A stretch of 64,000 bases of DNA from Liopterus haemorrhoidalis. Taxonomy: Eukaryota; Arthropoda; Insecta; Coleoptera; Dytiscidae. Of the stretch, positions 24,313-33,296 are shown piece after piece; within the stretch, counting starts at the first letter, position 1; every line of letters starts with the position of its first letter. Made by a program: the position numbers and the translations under genes. Location of the stretch: the NCBI GenBank assembly GCA_963971575.1, contig OZ020624.1, positions 439,001 through 503,000 on the forward strand, read 5' to 3'. The notes under the pieces are model-generated. The model searched no databases, was not told the origin of the DNA, and saw only the letters and a list, made by a program, of their open reading frames with translations.

Positions 24313-25150
24313 TTTGCAAGGACTTTTTGAATATTGCCATCTAGTGGTCGTTTGTAAAAACATAAAAGGTAACCCTCGTTCGATAAATGCAGGCAGCACC
24401 CTATTCTTAGCCATCTATTGCCACCTGAAGACTGTCAAATCTTCATGTTACAAATCTTGCTTTGTGCTTCTTACAGTCGAGCAGTAGACAGACAAGCTGG
24501 CGCTAAAAAAGGGCTATTTCTTTGTAAAAATTTGAATATATTATAATATAGTAGACACAATTTATTGACGAAGGCGTCAAGAAATCAACTGCAAAGGTAT
24601 CACTCACAAAATATCCAGGTACTCATAGCATTCTTCTCTAAGGTCCACTACAAAATTCGTTCCTGTAAATATAATATACAGAAAACCACTACAAATTATT
24701 ATTTTAAACAAATTTACTCTCTCCATTGTATTCTATTTCTTACAATTTCCAATCCTCAAAATAAAATCAGTGATTAATGGCAATTAACAATTGAAATAAT
24801 GACATTCAATTACTAATATAGCTAACACCTTATCGGGATCCTTAGAGGGAATACTGTACAATGGGAATGACAGATAATCTCTGGATTTAAATGCAAGGAT
24901 TAAGACAACAGATCAGTTTCATATAATCCACGGATAGGTTACATTCTATTGTACAGGTCTCGGTGGGGGTCGTTCTAAGCTGGATCATATTAGACCCCTG
25001 TTATAGAATTGTTAGGATAGAAATATAATTATAAGTTTTAGATATTATCGTACTTCAAAAGAATTTGCGATGGTTTTGGTAAAAAATAGAAGTTCGAAAC
25101 ATAATAATTTTGAAATTACATTCCAAAAATTTGGAAATGTACAAAAATGT
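24313..25150. other. Intronic sequence without recognised repeats
   Basis: No transposon ends, shared repeats or coding frames recognised; a possible refuge for dpp regulatory sequence, inferred only from repeat absence. Confidence 0.35.
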
Positions 25151-25536
25151 ACACATCGGTATGATCACAATACCTCCCTTATATACCGGGTGAATTATTT
25201 AAGGAGCAACATACATGTTTCACATATAATGTTAATGAAGTGAGTTATTTCAAAAGCAACATAGCCATAAAACAAATGCTTATCGTATCCATAGAAAAGA
25301 CAAAATATTATTTTTCAAAATATATTTTGGACTTAGCTACTAAGGACATTATTATTTTTGTTTGTATGTAGAGATAAACTAAAAAAATTAAATTATTGTT
25401 TAAATTTCTAATTTACTATTTTTTAGCCGTCTAGGAACTTGACAAATGTCAAATGATTATCACCCCTGCATATCTGTTGCCATTGATATGAGTTTGCTTT
25501 CATAATTTGCTGTTTTTTTTTTTTTAATTTTACTTA

Positions 25537-25794
25537 GCTCGGTTTTTCCACCTTCAGATAAAGTTCCAGGTAACTATCTAACAGATAAGGTTATTTGTAA
25601 CTTCATCTGCTGAGTAAATGTCATCCCTTCTTTCTATACAAATGTATCTATCGGATAGTTATCTAACGGATAATGAGACTGACGTATTGAATTCACTGAC
25701 TGGTATTGACATTTATTCAGCAGATGAAGTTACAAATAACCTTATCTGTCAGATAGTTACCTGGAACTTTAACTGAAGGTGGAAAGACCGGGCC
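25537..25794. mobile_element. PIF/Harbinger-like MITE, copy 2
   Basis: 258 bp, starting GCTCGGTTTTTCCACCTTCA and ending AAGGTGGAAAGACCGGGCC, with TTA on each side (25534-25536, 25795-25797). Inserted inside the TIR element at 25186-26031, giving a three-layer nest with family A outermost. Confidence 0.87.
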
Positions 25795-25862
25795 TTAGCT
25801 ATTTTTGACTTAGGTACTAAGGCCATTATCCAGGAGATGCATTTATTTTTTAAAAAATCCAT

Positions 25863-25946
25863 GCTATAACCGGGATTCGAACCCGAGCCCTCATGATCTA
25901 GAAGCCAGTGCATCGCTACACTAACCACTACGCCATGGTGACCGGC
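25863..25946 (-). other. tRNA-like module inside TIR element
   Basis: Reverse complement: GCCGGTCACCATGGCGTAGT, GGTTAGTGTAGCG (A box), then CGGGTTCGAATCCCGGTTAT (B box with an intact T-stem and loop). The ends do not pair into an acceptor stem and the anticodon arm is unclear, so it is a SINE-type head, not a tRNA gene. Confidence 0.75.
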
Positions 25947-26047
25947 AATTTGCTATGTTGCAAATGAAAGAACTCACTTCATTAACATTATATGTGAAAC
26001 ATGTATGTTTCTCCTTAAATAATTCACCCGGTATGTTGGCGGTCGGT

Positions 26048-26543
26048 AAAAAGTATAATGTAGAACGGTTTACGCTACCTTTTAGTTTTTTTAAAAACTT
26101 AAAAACTTTTCAAAACAATTCTCAAAAAAAGAACAGAAAACATATGGCAAAGAGAATACACTGCAATGAGTTTGACTGTAGGAAAAAGATATGCAGAGAT
26201 TCAGCCGGTGATAAGAAAACCTTGGTTTTTTTATTACAACTGGAAAAGAGGTGAGATAGTTAAAATCGTACGAATAAGAAATAATCATGGGTGTTACCCA
26301 GCACACCTATACAAGATGGGCATAATTGAGTCGCCAGTATGCGACTGTGACTATGAGTCTGATGCAACTGTGGAACACATCATATTTGACTGCCTACACT
26401 TCACGGACAAAAGACGCGACTACACACAGGAATTATCAATAAACGGAATTAACGTTCCTACAACAATGACGGAGTTATGCAGAAACGAAAAAATTTACAA
26501 ATACGTAATAAAATTTCTCAACAACATAAAGCTAGACATTTAA
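26048..26543 (+). pseudogene. LINE ORF2 C-terminus with CCHC-like motif
   Basis: The open segment 26166-26543 reads IVRIRNNHGCYPAHLYKMGI, IESPVCDCDYESDATVEHII, FDCLHF and ends NNIKLDI. The Cx(1)C…H…C pattern (VCDCD…VEHIIFDC) is the terminal zinc-finger-like motif after the reverse transcriptase and RNase H in I/Jockey/R1-type LINEs. The upstream part to 26100 is frameshifted. No RT domain remains. It lies in the dpp intron, antisense to dpp. Confidence 0.78.
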
Positions 26544-26557
26544 AACTGTTCTTAAGT

Positions 26558-27024
26558 GGGAAACAGAATGCACCGAGTTCTACGACGTGTTGACGCCGTA
26601 CGTACGGCGCTATCTGTCAGAAGAAAGTTAAAACCAAGCTGTCGTACGCAAGTGCACAGAATGAACAACGTCCTCCGGCGTTCGAACGCCGTTGATACTG
26701 AATGTTCGTCAACTTCCAACTTTTGACGCCGTTGAACGTTGACGCAGAACACCTAACCTCAGTTTTTACTGAATGGTAAAGTGTTTGTATGTATAAATAA
26801 CTTGCATACAACATAAATAACATCACACACAAGTCTTCATCATCCATTATACTTTTAATAAAAGAAAGCGCACGTATAAACACAGATATAGGTTGTCAAG
26901 TGACACTTGACGGCGTTAAAAATTATTGCATTGTGTGCAGGCGAAAATTCTCAACGGCGCTACGCAACGCTGTCGCAAATGACGCCGCGCTGACGGCGTA
27001 GCGCGCTGTGCATTCTGTTTCAGG
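26558..27024. mobile_element. TIR element with GACGCCGT subterminal repeats
   Basis: GAAACAGAATGCACCGAG at the left and CTGTGCATTCTGTTTCAG at the right are inverted ends. Inside both, GACGCCGT/ACGGCGTA motifs are clustered. About 460 bp, non-coding, more GC-rich at its ends than in the middle. The superfamily cannot be assigned. Confidence 0.7.
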
Positions 27025-27424
27025 CTTTAGAATTAACTGTGCATCTCTACTGTCTTCCCTTCCGATGGTCTGATTCCAGTTTGTATAAATCCCGCAGAGA
27101 CGGACCCCTCTGCACCATACTTTCCTTCTTGTGTACTTGTGTTATCCTGAGTTAGGAAATATTGAACAAATACCATGTCTGACTCATTGTTCTAGTTAAC
27201 AAAGGCCATTAATAAAATAAAATTAAAAAAAAAATGCTTTTTATCAGTGATGACTAGTAGTATTTGTTATTTCAAATACTTTGATTAGTATTTGATATTA
27301 GAAATACTAGTATTTGGTAAAGCTCTGGTTACGTGTGACCCAGTTTTGGAGTATCAAATGTTTTAAGATTATTTTGTGACTGGAGGGATTAAAGATTTGT
27401 TTTGTTGGTGAAAATATAACTTAC

Positions 27425-27731
27425 CAACATGTGTGAAACTCCTGACGGTATTGGCAGTCCTGGCATTGAGGCCAGGCCTGTTGATGCTGGCCGTGTCGAG
27501 ATCATGCCCGGTCTGCATCTTGTAGAGGTCGAGCATGGCCTGCGGTATCACCACCTGGGCGCGGTCCACCTTGCCCGGCCGCCCCTTGAACCCGAACAGC
27601 GACAGCAGCGAGTTCTCCACGTGCCTTATCACCTGTTGCCGCTCCCGCTCCGGGCCACCCGGGACACCACCGCCGCTACACACATGGGACACCACGCTCA
27701 GTAACCATGCCAACAAAAACAGGCGACGCAT
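27425..27731 (-). CDS. dpp: Decapentaplegic, first coding exon
   Basis: Encodes residues 1-102 plus the first base of codon 103. The ATG at 27731 is chosen because it gives the signal peptide MRRLFLLAWLLSVVSHVCSG. The in-frame ATG 30 bases upstream lies in an intron, since TTGTTCTTTGTTGCAG ends at 27746. The propeptide begins with VENSLLSLFGFKGRPGKVDR, the LAP-type QAMLDLYKMQTG and NTVRSFTHV, followed by the GTAAGT donor. The exon is GC-rich (gene-like) against AT-rich surroundings. The two exons total 1167 nt, 388 codons plus stop, with the phase preserved. Confidence 0.93.
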
Positions 27732-27765
27732 CGTCACACGCTGCTCTGCAACAAAGAACAACCAT
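27732..27765 (-). promoter_or_regulatory. Splice acceptor before dpp start codon
   Basis: On the minus strand a pyrimidine-rich TTGTTCTTTGTTGCAG precedes a 14-nt leader (AGCAGCGTGTGACG) and the ATG. It implies at least one upstream 5' non-coding exon, as in other dpp genes. Confidence 0.75.
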
Positions 27766-28095
27766 CAACAACATGTTAACATATTACAACCAACAGATTT
27801 TGTGTAATTCCGTAAGCAATCTATAGGCTTTGAGGGTACCAATAGACAATTGTTGCTTCTGCGCGCACCCGTAACGTTACATACAGTGAATTTCTTTTAT
27901 CGTGCAACATTGAAATTATTATTATGTATGGTTTCCCTAGTAACGACAAATTATTTTGAGAGCAATGTAAAGTTGCGCTCCATTTATTTTGCAACATAGG
28001 GATAAACATTCATTGAAAAGGCTAAAAAAAAAATATTGAAAATACATTGAAAATACAATTATTAAATACAAAAATAACAAAATAAAAAACACCTA
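27766..28095. other. No recognisable feature
   Basis: AT-rich upstream intron of dpp; no repeat ends or coding frames seen. Confidence 0.4.
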
Positions 28096-28430
28096 AATTA
28101 AATGTTCAAAAATACCACCATTAACTTGTAAACGTGAGGCAATCATAAAAATTATTTAAAGCATTTATTATTTGCCCTTATGGGATAGTGGTTGATGATT
28201 CATAATTCTATTTTGTAAATCCGTGATGCTCTTTATTTCTCCATCACATGCTCTTTTTTGCTTTAAGATATCCCCAACAAAAAAAATCGTTTGGTGATAA
28301 ATCCGTAGATCACCATTTAAGTTACTTCGTCTGTAAATAAAATTCTTTGGAGCATAATAGGGTTGGTATTAATTTTTTCGAAAATATTGAAAAAAAAGTC
28401 CATCCGTATTGCTGCATCTTCCTCTAGAAG
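28096..28430 (-). pseudogene. IS630/Tc1-mariner transposase relic, internally deleted
   Basis: Minus-strand pieces: RMDFFFNIFEKINTNPIMLQ, RILFTDEV (first catalytic Asp motif), then WSTDLSPNDFFLLG in another frame (third catalytic region), SITDLQNRI and RLQVNGGIFEHLI. The second Asp block between FTDEV and DLSPNDFF is deleted. It is a decayed member of the group with FEHL-type C-termini. Confidence 0.7.
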
Positions 28431-28431
28431 T

Positions 28432-28800
28432 TTCAAATATATGCATGCGATTCGGAGGGTCCCAAAGGGCTCAAACGGTCATGTGATCTTGTAATAAAAA
28501 AATATGATTTTCCGCGTTTTCATACAGCATGCCTATAATTAAAAGACTTTAAATTTGTTATAATTTTCTTTTGACAAAAGGGCAAGCAATATTAAATCAG
28601 AGAAAAACACAAAAATTTTGTGCAAGTGGAAATGCAATTTTCCCTATGACCGGAAAGCGTGCAGGGGTTTAGTACCATCCCTTTTTTGTTGTCACAGGGT
28701 AAATATTCTCTCCTCCAAAAGGCATGCTGTATGAAATCGGAGACCAAAAATGTCATGAGCTCCCGGTCTAATAGACTTGCCTGCATCTGAATTATTAATC
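28432..28800 (-). mobile_element. Family D repeat, copy 1
   Basis: ATATGCATGCGATTCGGAGG, CGGTCATGTGATCTTGTAAT, TTTCATACAGCATGCC, ACCGGAAAGCGTGCAGGGGT and ATGAGCTCCCGGTCTAATAG all recur at 57000-57525 in the other orientation. Non-coding. Possibly one terminus starts CTAxTAGACCGGGAGCTC. Confidence 0.7.
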
Positions 28801-29623
28801 GAAGCATTCAAAATAAAGATGATGACGCTGTTGCTACACTGAACAAAACCAATAACTACAACAACGTCCAATAAAAAAAACAATTACCACTTTTTGTGAA
28901 CACTGAAACATTTAACACAAACATAACTCACCATTTTTATATAATAAATATAAAAAAATCTAACAAGTTATTGAGAGGAGATGGTGAGGAGTGTATTGAA
29001 CTCGTGAGGAACATGTGTTGAGTGTTGTCTTGTAGACGCTGGGTCTGTAACATCGAGACATGAAGACTCCAAGACCCACAGACATTCCGGCGACCAAAAC
29101 CATCACGACACACCACACATCATTACTACACCACCACTACCAACACCAACAACACCAATCTGACATATTCCCTCTTATTAACTTTAAATATTTATAAAAG
29201 AAATATATAAAAAATATTTATAATTGTACCAGTACAGCTGTGTTAGTTGGTTGCTTTTAACAGCGGCGTAGATTCAAAAGTGTTTTGTTTATTTTGATAG
29301 AGTAACATCGCAGTTTCTGTCAAAACATTTCTGTTTATGAAGCGGCCTGTCGAACGATATCTACACACTGTAAACATAACGAATTTAATTTAGAAGCACC
29401 TGTTTTTTAACCAACTACTTCTTAACAGCGAGTACATACATTGTAACACCCTAAAGCTGCGTTCAGAGCTCTTTAAATTACTGTTCACTGTACGTTATGG
29501 ATATGTTTAGCAGATATTGTTAACGTTTAACGAAAACGTTCACAGTTCTGAAAATTATTGCGTAACGAATATTGTTACATCTATATTTTTTCAAACCAAT
29601 TACGATGGAATAAAAGCATTTGT
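28801..29623. other. Low-repeat sequence upstream of dpp
   Basis: A GC-balanced patch (28975-29165) with a CACCA/ACAACACC-rich tail shows no similarity elsewhere in the window. It could contain regulatory or non-coding exon sequence of dpp, but no donor or start could be confirmed. Confidence 0.3.
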
Positions 29624-29699
29624 TATTTTTTACCAGGGCGCAAATAGCCTTTGTAGCTGTGCGCCAAAAATTTTAACTAACTAACTATTTTTTACCAGG
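29624..29699 (+). mobile_element. Ultra-short retroposon insert, copy A
   Basis: A 48-bp insert (29638-29685) with GCGCAAATAGCC, TGTGCGCCAAAAATTTT and a tail AACTAACTAAC. It is flanked by a perfect 14-bp direct repeat TATTTTTTACCAGG (29624-29637, 29686-29699). The duplicated target includes the first five bases of the mariner TIR, so the insertion came after mariner. A second copy with its own duplication is at 60890-60963. Confidence 0.88.
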
Positions 29700-30866
29700 T
29701 CTACAAGTATGAAATGCGGATCTTTTTTAAAATAAAACACATTAAACTCAAAAGAACAGTAGAAGTTTATTTATTAAAAGTATGCTCCATTAGAAGTTAT
29801 ACATTTTTCCCATCTTTCAGGCAATATGTGAATACCTCGCCAGTAGAACTCTTCCCCTTTCCCCGCAAACCATTCATCTAGCCATTCTTTCACATTTTCA
29901 TATGAACAAAAGTGCTGCTCGGCAAGTGCGTGACCCATCGATGCGAACAAGTGGTAATCTGAAGGGGCCAAGTCTGGTGAGTAAGCGGCATAGGGTAGCA
30001 CTTCCCACTTGAGTGCCTCCAATGTGTTGCAAACAGCTTTTGCCTTATGTGATGGAGCGTTATCGGGAAGAGAGATTACCTTGTGCTGTCTTCTTTCGTA
30101 TTCTGGTCGTTTTATGAGCAGCGAATGGTTCAATTCGATCAGTTGTTGTTTGTAGCGTTGAGTATTAACTGTTTCACCAGGTTTTAACAATTCATAATAG
30201 ACCACACCCTTTTGGTCCCACCAAGTACAGAGCATTGTCTTTTTGCCAAATCGATTCGGTCTTGCAGTTGATGTGGATGGTGAGCCTGGGTTCACCCATG
30301 ATTTTTTGCGTTTGGGATTTTCAAAATAAATCCATTTTTCATCGCCAGTAATGATACGATGCAAAAAAGACTTTCTTTTGTATCGTGCAAGCAAAATTTC
30401 ACAAGTTTTTTTGCGTTTTCCCATCTGCCTCTCATTCAATGCATGTGGAACCCATCTGCCGACTTTCTGGATCTTACCCATCTCTCGTAGGCGATTGGAA
30501 ACAGCTTGTTGATTAACGCCTAACTGCTCTGCTAGTTGTTTTTGTGATTGACTATCGTCTTCCTGTAGCAATGTTTCCAATTTTGTATCTTCATATTTTT
30601 TTGGAGGTTTTCCATATTCTTTGTCTGTAAGATCAAAGTCACCACTTTTGAAACGCCGAAACCATCGTTCACACGTATCTTGCGATGGAGCATATTCACC
30701 ATAAGCTTCTCGAAGCAGTCGGTATGATTCAGCAGCAGTTTTTTTCAAATGAAAACAAAACAGTAGTACTGTCCGCGAATGCTCTTTATTTGGCACAAAA
30801 TTTGACATTTTTAACACAGTAAAATAAAACTATATGATCAATTTTCAAATTATAACCTATACGCAT
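29695..30866 (-). mobile_element. mariner (mauritiana subfamily), 5' end broken
   Basis: The 3' TIR CCAGGTCTACAAGTATGAAA begins at 29695 after TA. The element extends past the start codon to about 30866, where CGCATTT (inner part of the expected 5' TIR) runs straight into a duplicated internal segment (30866-30977). The 5' outer TIR is therefore absent and the copy is unlikely to move by itself. Confidence 0.85.
29774..30817 (-). CDS. mariner transposase, intact ORF (Mos1-like)
   Basis: An uninterrupted 347-codon frame. Starting at the fourth codon (ATG at 30808) gives 344 residues, nearly the 345 of Drosophila Mos1, with the catalytic triad at the Mos1 positions Asp156 (TGDEKW), Asp249 (DNAPSH) and Asp284 (SPDLAPSDYH): DD34D. 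The N-terminal paired-type HTH (TAAESYRLLREAYG; QQAVSNRLREMGKIQK) and the WVPH linker motif are present, and the C-terminus YWRGIHILPERWEKC is complete. It would cut and rejoin mariner DNA in the nucleus. One oddity is Pro before the second catalytic Asp (SLPDNAPSH), where the sister copy has the usual His. Activity is possible but unproven. Confidence 0.95.
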   Translation of the reverse strand: MLKMSNFVPNKEHSRTVLLFCFHLKKTAAESYRLLREAYGEYAPSQDTCERWFRRFKSGDFDLTDKEYGKPPKKYEDTKLETLLQEDDSQSQKQLAEQLGVNQQAVSNRLREMGKIQKVGRWVPHALNERQMGKRKKTCEILLARYKRKSFLHRIITGDEKWIYFENPKRKKSWVNPGSPSTSTARPNRFGKKTMLCTWWDQKGVVYYELLKPGETVNTQRYKQQLIELNHSLLIKRPEYERRQHKVISLPDNAPSHKAKAVCNTLEALKWEVLPYAAYSPDLAPSDYHLFASMGHALAEQHFCSYENVKEWLDEWFAGKGEEFYWRGIHILPERWEKCITSNGAYF

Positions 30867-30977
30867 TTGTATCGTGCAAGCAAAATTTCACAAGTTTTTT
30901 TGCGTTTTCCCATCTGCCTCTCATTCAATGCATGTGGAACCCATCTGCCGACTTTCTGGATCTTACCCATCTCTCGT
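30866..30977 (-). repeat. 112-bp duplicate of internal mariner segment
   Basis: As read, identical to 30377-30488 of the adjacent transposase gene (WVPHALNERQM region), in the same orientation, 489 bp away. It joins the mariner 5' region to a hAT-like element. Confidence 0.9.
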
Positions 30978-31118
30978 CTCAGGTCCTCATCTCCCAAAAT
31001 CCAAGTGAAGAGCAAAACAAAAAAAGGTCTTCACCTCCCAAATCCAAGTGAAGAGCAAAAAAAAGGTCCTCACCTCCCAAATCCAAAATGTTAAAATGCG
31101 GGACGAATGGTCACCCTA
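30978..31118 (-). mobile_element. Partial hAT-like element with minisatellite (TAGGGTGACCA family)
   Basis: Three 38-bp minisatellite units (CCTCACCTCCCAAATCCAAG, TGAAGAGCAAAAAAAAGGT), then AAAATGCGGGACGAATGGTC and ACCCTA, the inverse of the terminus at 42631. The left end is missing, replaced by the mariner duplicate. Confidence 0.8.
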
Positions 31119-32032
31119 CATATAGTGTATGACTGTAAAGTACAAGACGTGAAAATCAGCTGGACAGAAATATTAGAAGATTCCGGTATAGGAGTACCCA
31201 TAATGAAGATAATATTGAAAGAGAGAAGAAACACAAACAGACATGGAGAAAACAGAAATAAGGCGAAGAATAAACAAGAACATTTCAAAGAAAAACGAAA
31301 AACGAAGAGATTTATAATTAACACAATTAAATTATTAGCAATAAATACAATGTATTTCAAACCCAAGGGCATGAATAAATATCTAAATATTATTATTATT
31401 ATAATTTGTTGCTAAGAAAAATGTTGAGAACCACCGTTTTCGAACACAAGCACCTGTGTGATGTTTTGATTCGCGTTTTACAATTTTTTTTGTCCTTAAC
31501 ATTATTAAAATATTGAAAAAAATAATAGTTTGAAGCAAGGTCGTGTGATAGAAGTGCAAATTATTAAAGGTTACATTGTGTTTTATAATTCTATAACTTT
31601 CTCTGTCTTTCTTTCTTCTTGAGCATTAGTATTTCTTACATCAGTCTGATATATAAGTGTTACTTTTAGGTATCTTGAATAGCAGGCTCTTTAGTTAGCT
31701 GATCTTTCCATTTTTTGCGAGGTGCTCTTACAATCTTCCTTGAAGACGGTTCAAATTGAAGACAGTGTTTTGTTGCGGAAATAAGGGCGCGTTACTCCAG
31801 AGCAGGTGTATACATTAAAAAACATATAACAGAACAGGCAGGGTTCAGACGCATTTCACTCCGGGGGGTTGTTCCCGAAGACTCTCGACAAGTGATTGGT
31901 TGACCCTAGGAGTAGAGGTATTCGAAAGGGCCCACGCAGTAGTTCTGGAGGAATAATAACACAAAACTGCCCTCTTGAAGCCGTGGGCACAATGCAACGG
32001 AAACTTTTGCAAAACTTCAGCAGACCTTCGGA
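31119..32032. other. No recognisable gene
   Basis: Short frames only. A Lys/Arg-rich plus frame (31107-31415) has no recognisable domain. TGAGAACCACCGTTTTCG near 31424 looks like a stray hAT terminus. Confidence 0.4.
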
Positions 32033-32573
32033 GACAGTGTTTTGTCAAGGACCCAGGTTTTTTGATGGTTTAAGGCATTTTCAGAATTGATTGAAGATGA
32101 ATCACGCAGCGGAAGGCCTTCATCTTCAAGAACCGATGAAAATGTCCACAGAATCGGGGAACTTGTGCGTTCAGATCGTCGGTTGACAGTCAGAATGATC
32201 GGATGAGTGGAATTTGACTCACACTACCGTTCATCAGATTTTGACCAATGAATTGGGGATGACAATGCACCTTGTCACACAGCAATTTCAATAAACGAGT
32301 TTTTGGGCAGTAAAAACATTCCTGTGGTTCCTCAGCCTCCTTATCCTGAGTCCTTGTGACTTTTTCCTCTTCCCAAGATTGAAAAATCACCTCAAGGGAC
32401 GTCATTTTGGGACACTCGAAAACATTCAAACGTTCGTAATCGACCAGCTGAAAACTATTCCAGTATCCGAATTCCCGCACTGCTATGAGGATTGGAAGAA
32501 CCGTCTCCAACGCTGTGTGGCTTCCCAAGGAAGTTATTTTGAGGGAGACAATATTGTAATTCTATTCGAATAA
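32033..32573 (+). pseudogene. mariner transposase relic, large internal deletion
   Basis: Reads, across frameshifts, SRTQVF-like, IEDESRSGRPSSSRTDENVH, RIGELVRSDRRLTVRMI, HQILTNELGM, then jumps to DNAPCHTAISINEFL (second Asp), PQPPYPESL (third-Asp region damaged), PRLKNHLKGRHFGTLENIQT and CYEDWKNRLQRCVASQGSYF. The first catalytic region is deleted (between NELGM and DNAPC). It is a SETMAR-like mariner lineage, different from the mauritiana copies nearby. Confidence 0.85.
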
Positions 32574-33296
32574 AAAAAAATTAAAACATCGTAAATACGT
32601 TTGTAATAGACTGGCTTCGAAGCATACAGACTGGAACCGAGTCATTGTGGAGACAATAGTTATAACAGCCAATGATGATAATAAATAGAGATGTTCCTCT
32701 ATAGTTTTATACGTCTGTGATATTACTGTTTATTGGGTTGTGTAAGGTGTTTTATATTTCCCGTATTTTTCCCACCTATTTTTATATTTGGCCGGTTTTC
32801 TAGAGCAACACACAAACAATGTTTTCGTAGAATTGCAACTTATAAACAATAAATCTGGCACAAGTGGTTTTTGTTCTAGTTTTTTTAAACAGTTGCCTGC
32901 CTGCACTTGACAATATCCGTAAACACGAGGCAATTTATAAGCGATGATATTCAATTTATTTGTTTATTTTTCTTGGATCAATTACGCAAACTGTTTGCAA
33001 CAATTAAACGAACGTACTTTCCTATACAACCAACCATATTACTTAAATATTTTTGTTTAATTCACTACAATTTTTTATGTTTTTTAACAAAATAAACAGT
33101 GTTAAAATAATACACTAACTCTTTGAAGTTTAATTTTTCATAATAAATACATTTTAATAAAATTACAATGAGAATCAAATACAGTCAGCTATAAAACAAG
33201 CTGCTGACTGATTTATCTTTTTTTTTTATTTGTATTAAACATATACCATGAGTTCAAAAAGAAATTACATAAGGGTTGGCTTTGGAAAATAAAAGT
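32574..33296. other. No recognisable gene
   Basis: AT-rich sequence with short frames only, no repeat family recognised. Confidence 0.4.

Larger units (their letters stand above)
25186..26031. mobile_element. TA-flanked TIR element carrying Harbinger MITE and tRNA-like module
   Basis: Inverted ends CCGGGTGAATTATTTAAGGA extend about 65 bp (through ATGTTTCACATATAATGTTA), with TA on both sides (25184-25185, 26032-26033). It contains a Harbinger-like MITE (25537-25794) and a tRNA-like module (25863-25946) next to its right arm. Apart from these it is non-coding. The TA duplication suggests Tc1/mariner mobilisation. Confidence 0.85.
25155..26047 (-). mobile_element. Family A 5' end, split by insertion
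   Basis: ATCGGTATGATCACAATACC (25155-) and TGTTGGCGGTCGGT (26034-26047) are the two halves of a minus-strand family A terminus, split at its TATATA by the element at 25186-26031 with TA duplicated. Confidence 0.85.
20903..27424 (-). other. dpp intron, 6.5 kb, GT-AG, TE-filled
   Basis: Donor GTAAGT (reading down from 27424) and acceptor TTTCCAG (ending 20903), phase 1. It contains a family B relic, a Jockey-like LINE tail, a hAT relic, family A copies, a nested TIR element with a Harbinger-like MITE and tRNA-like module, another LINE tail and a GCGTC element. Stretches without recognised repeats (24313-25150, 27040-27424) are where intronic enhancers could survive. Confidence 0.9.

Noticed and set aside
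27732..27761. Upstream in-frame ATG of dpp giving MFFVAEQRVT before MRRLF
   Set aside because: It lies on the intron side of a good acceptor (TTTGTTGCAG) and would put ten residues ahead of the signal peptide.
27429..27807. GC-rich plus-strand frames opposite the first dpp coding exon
   Set aside because: Antisense shadows of the dpp exon with no independent motif.
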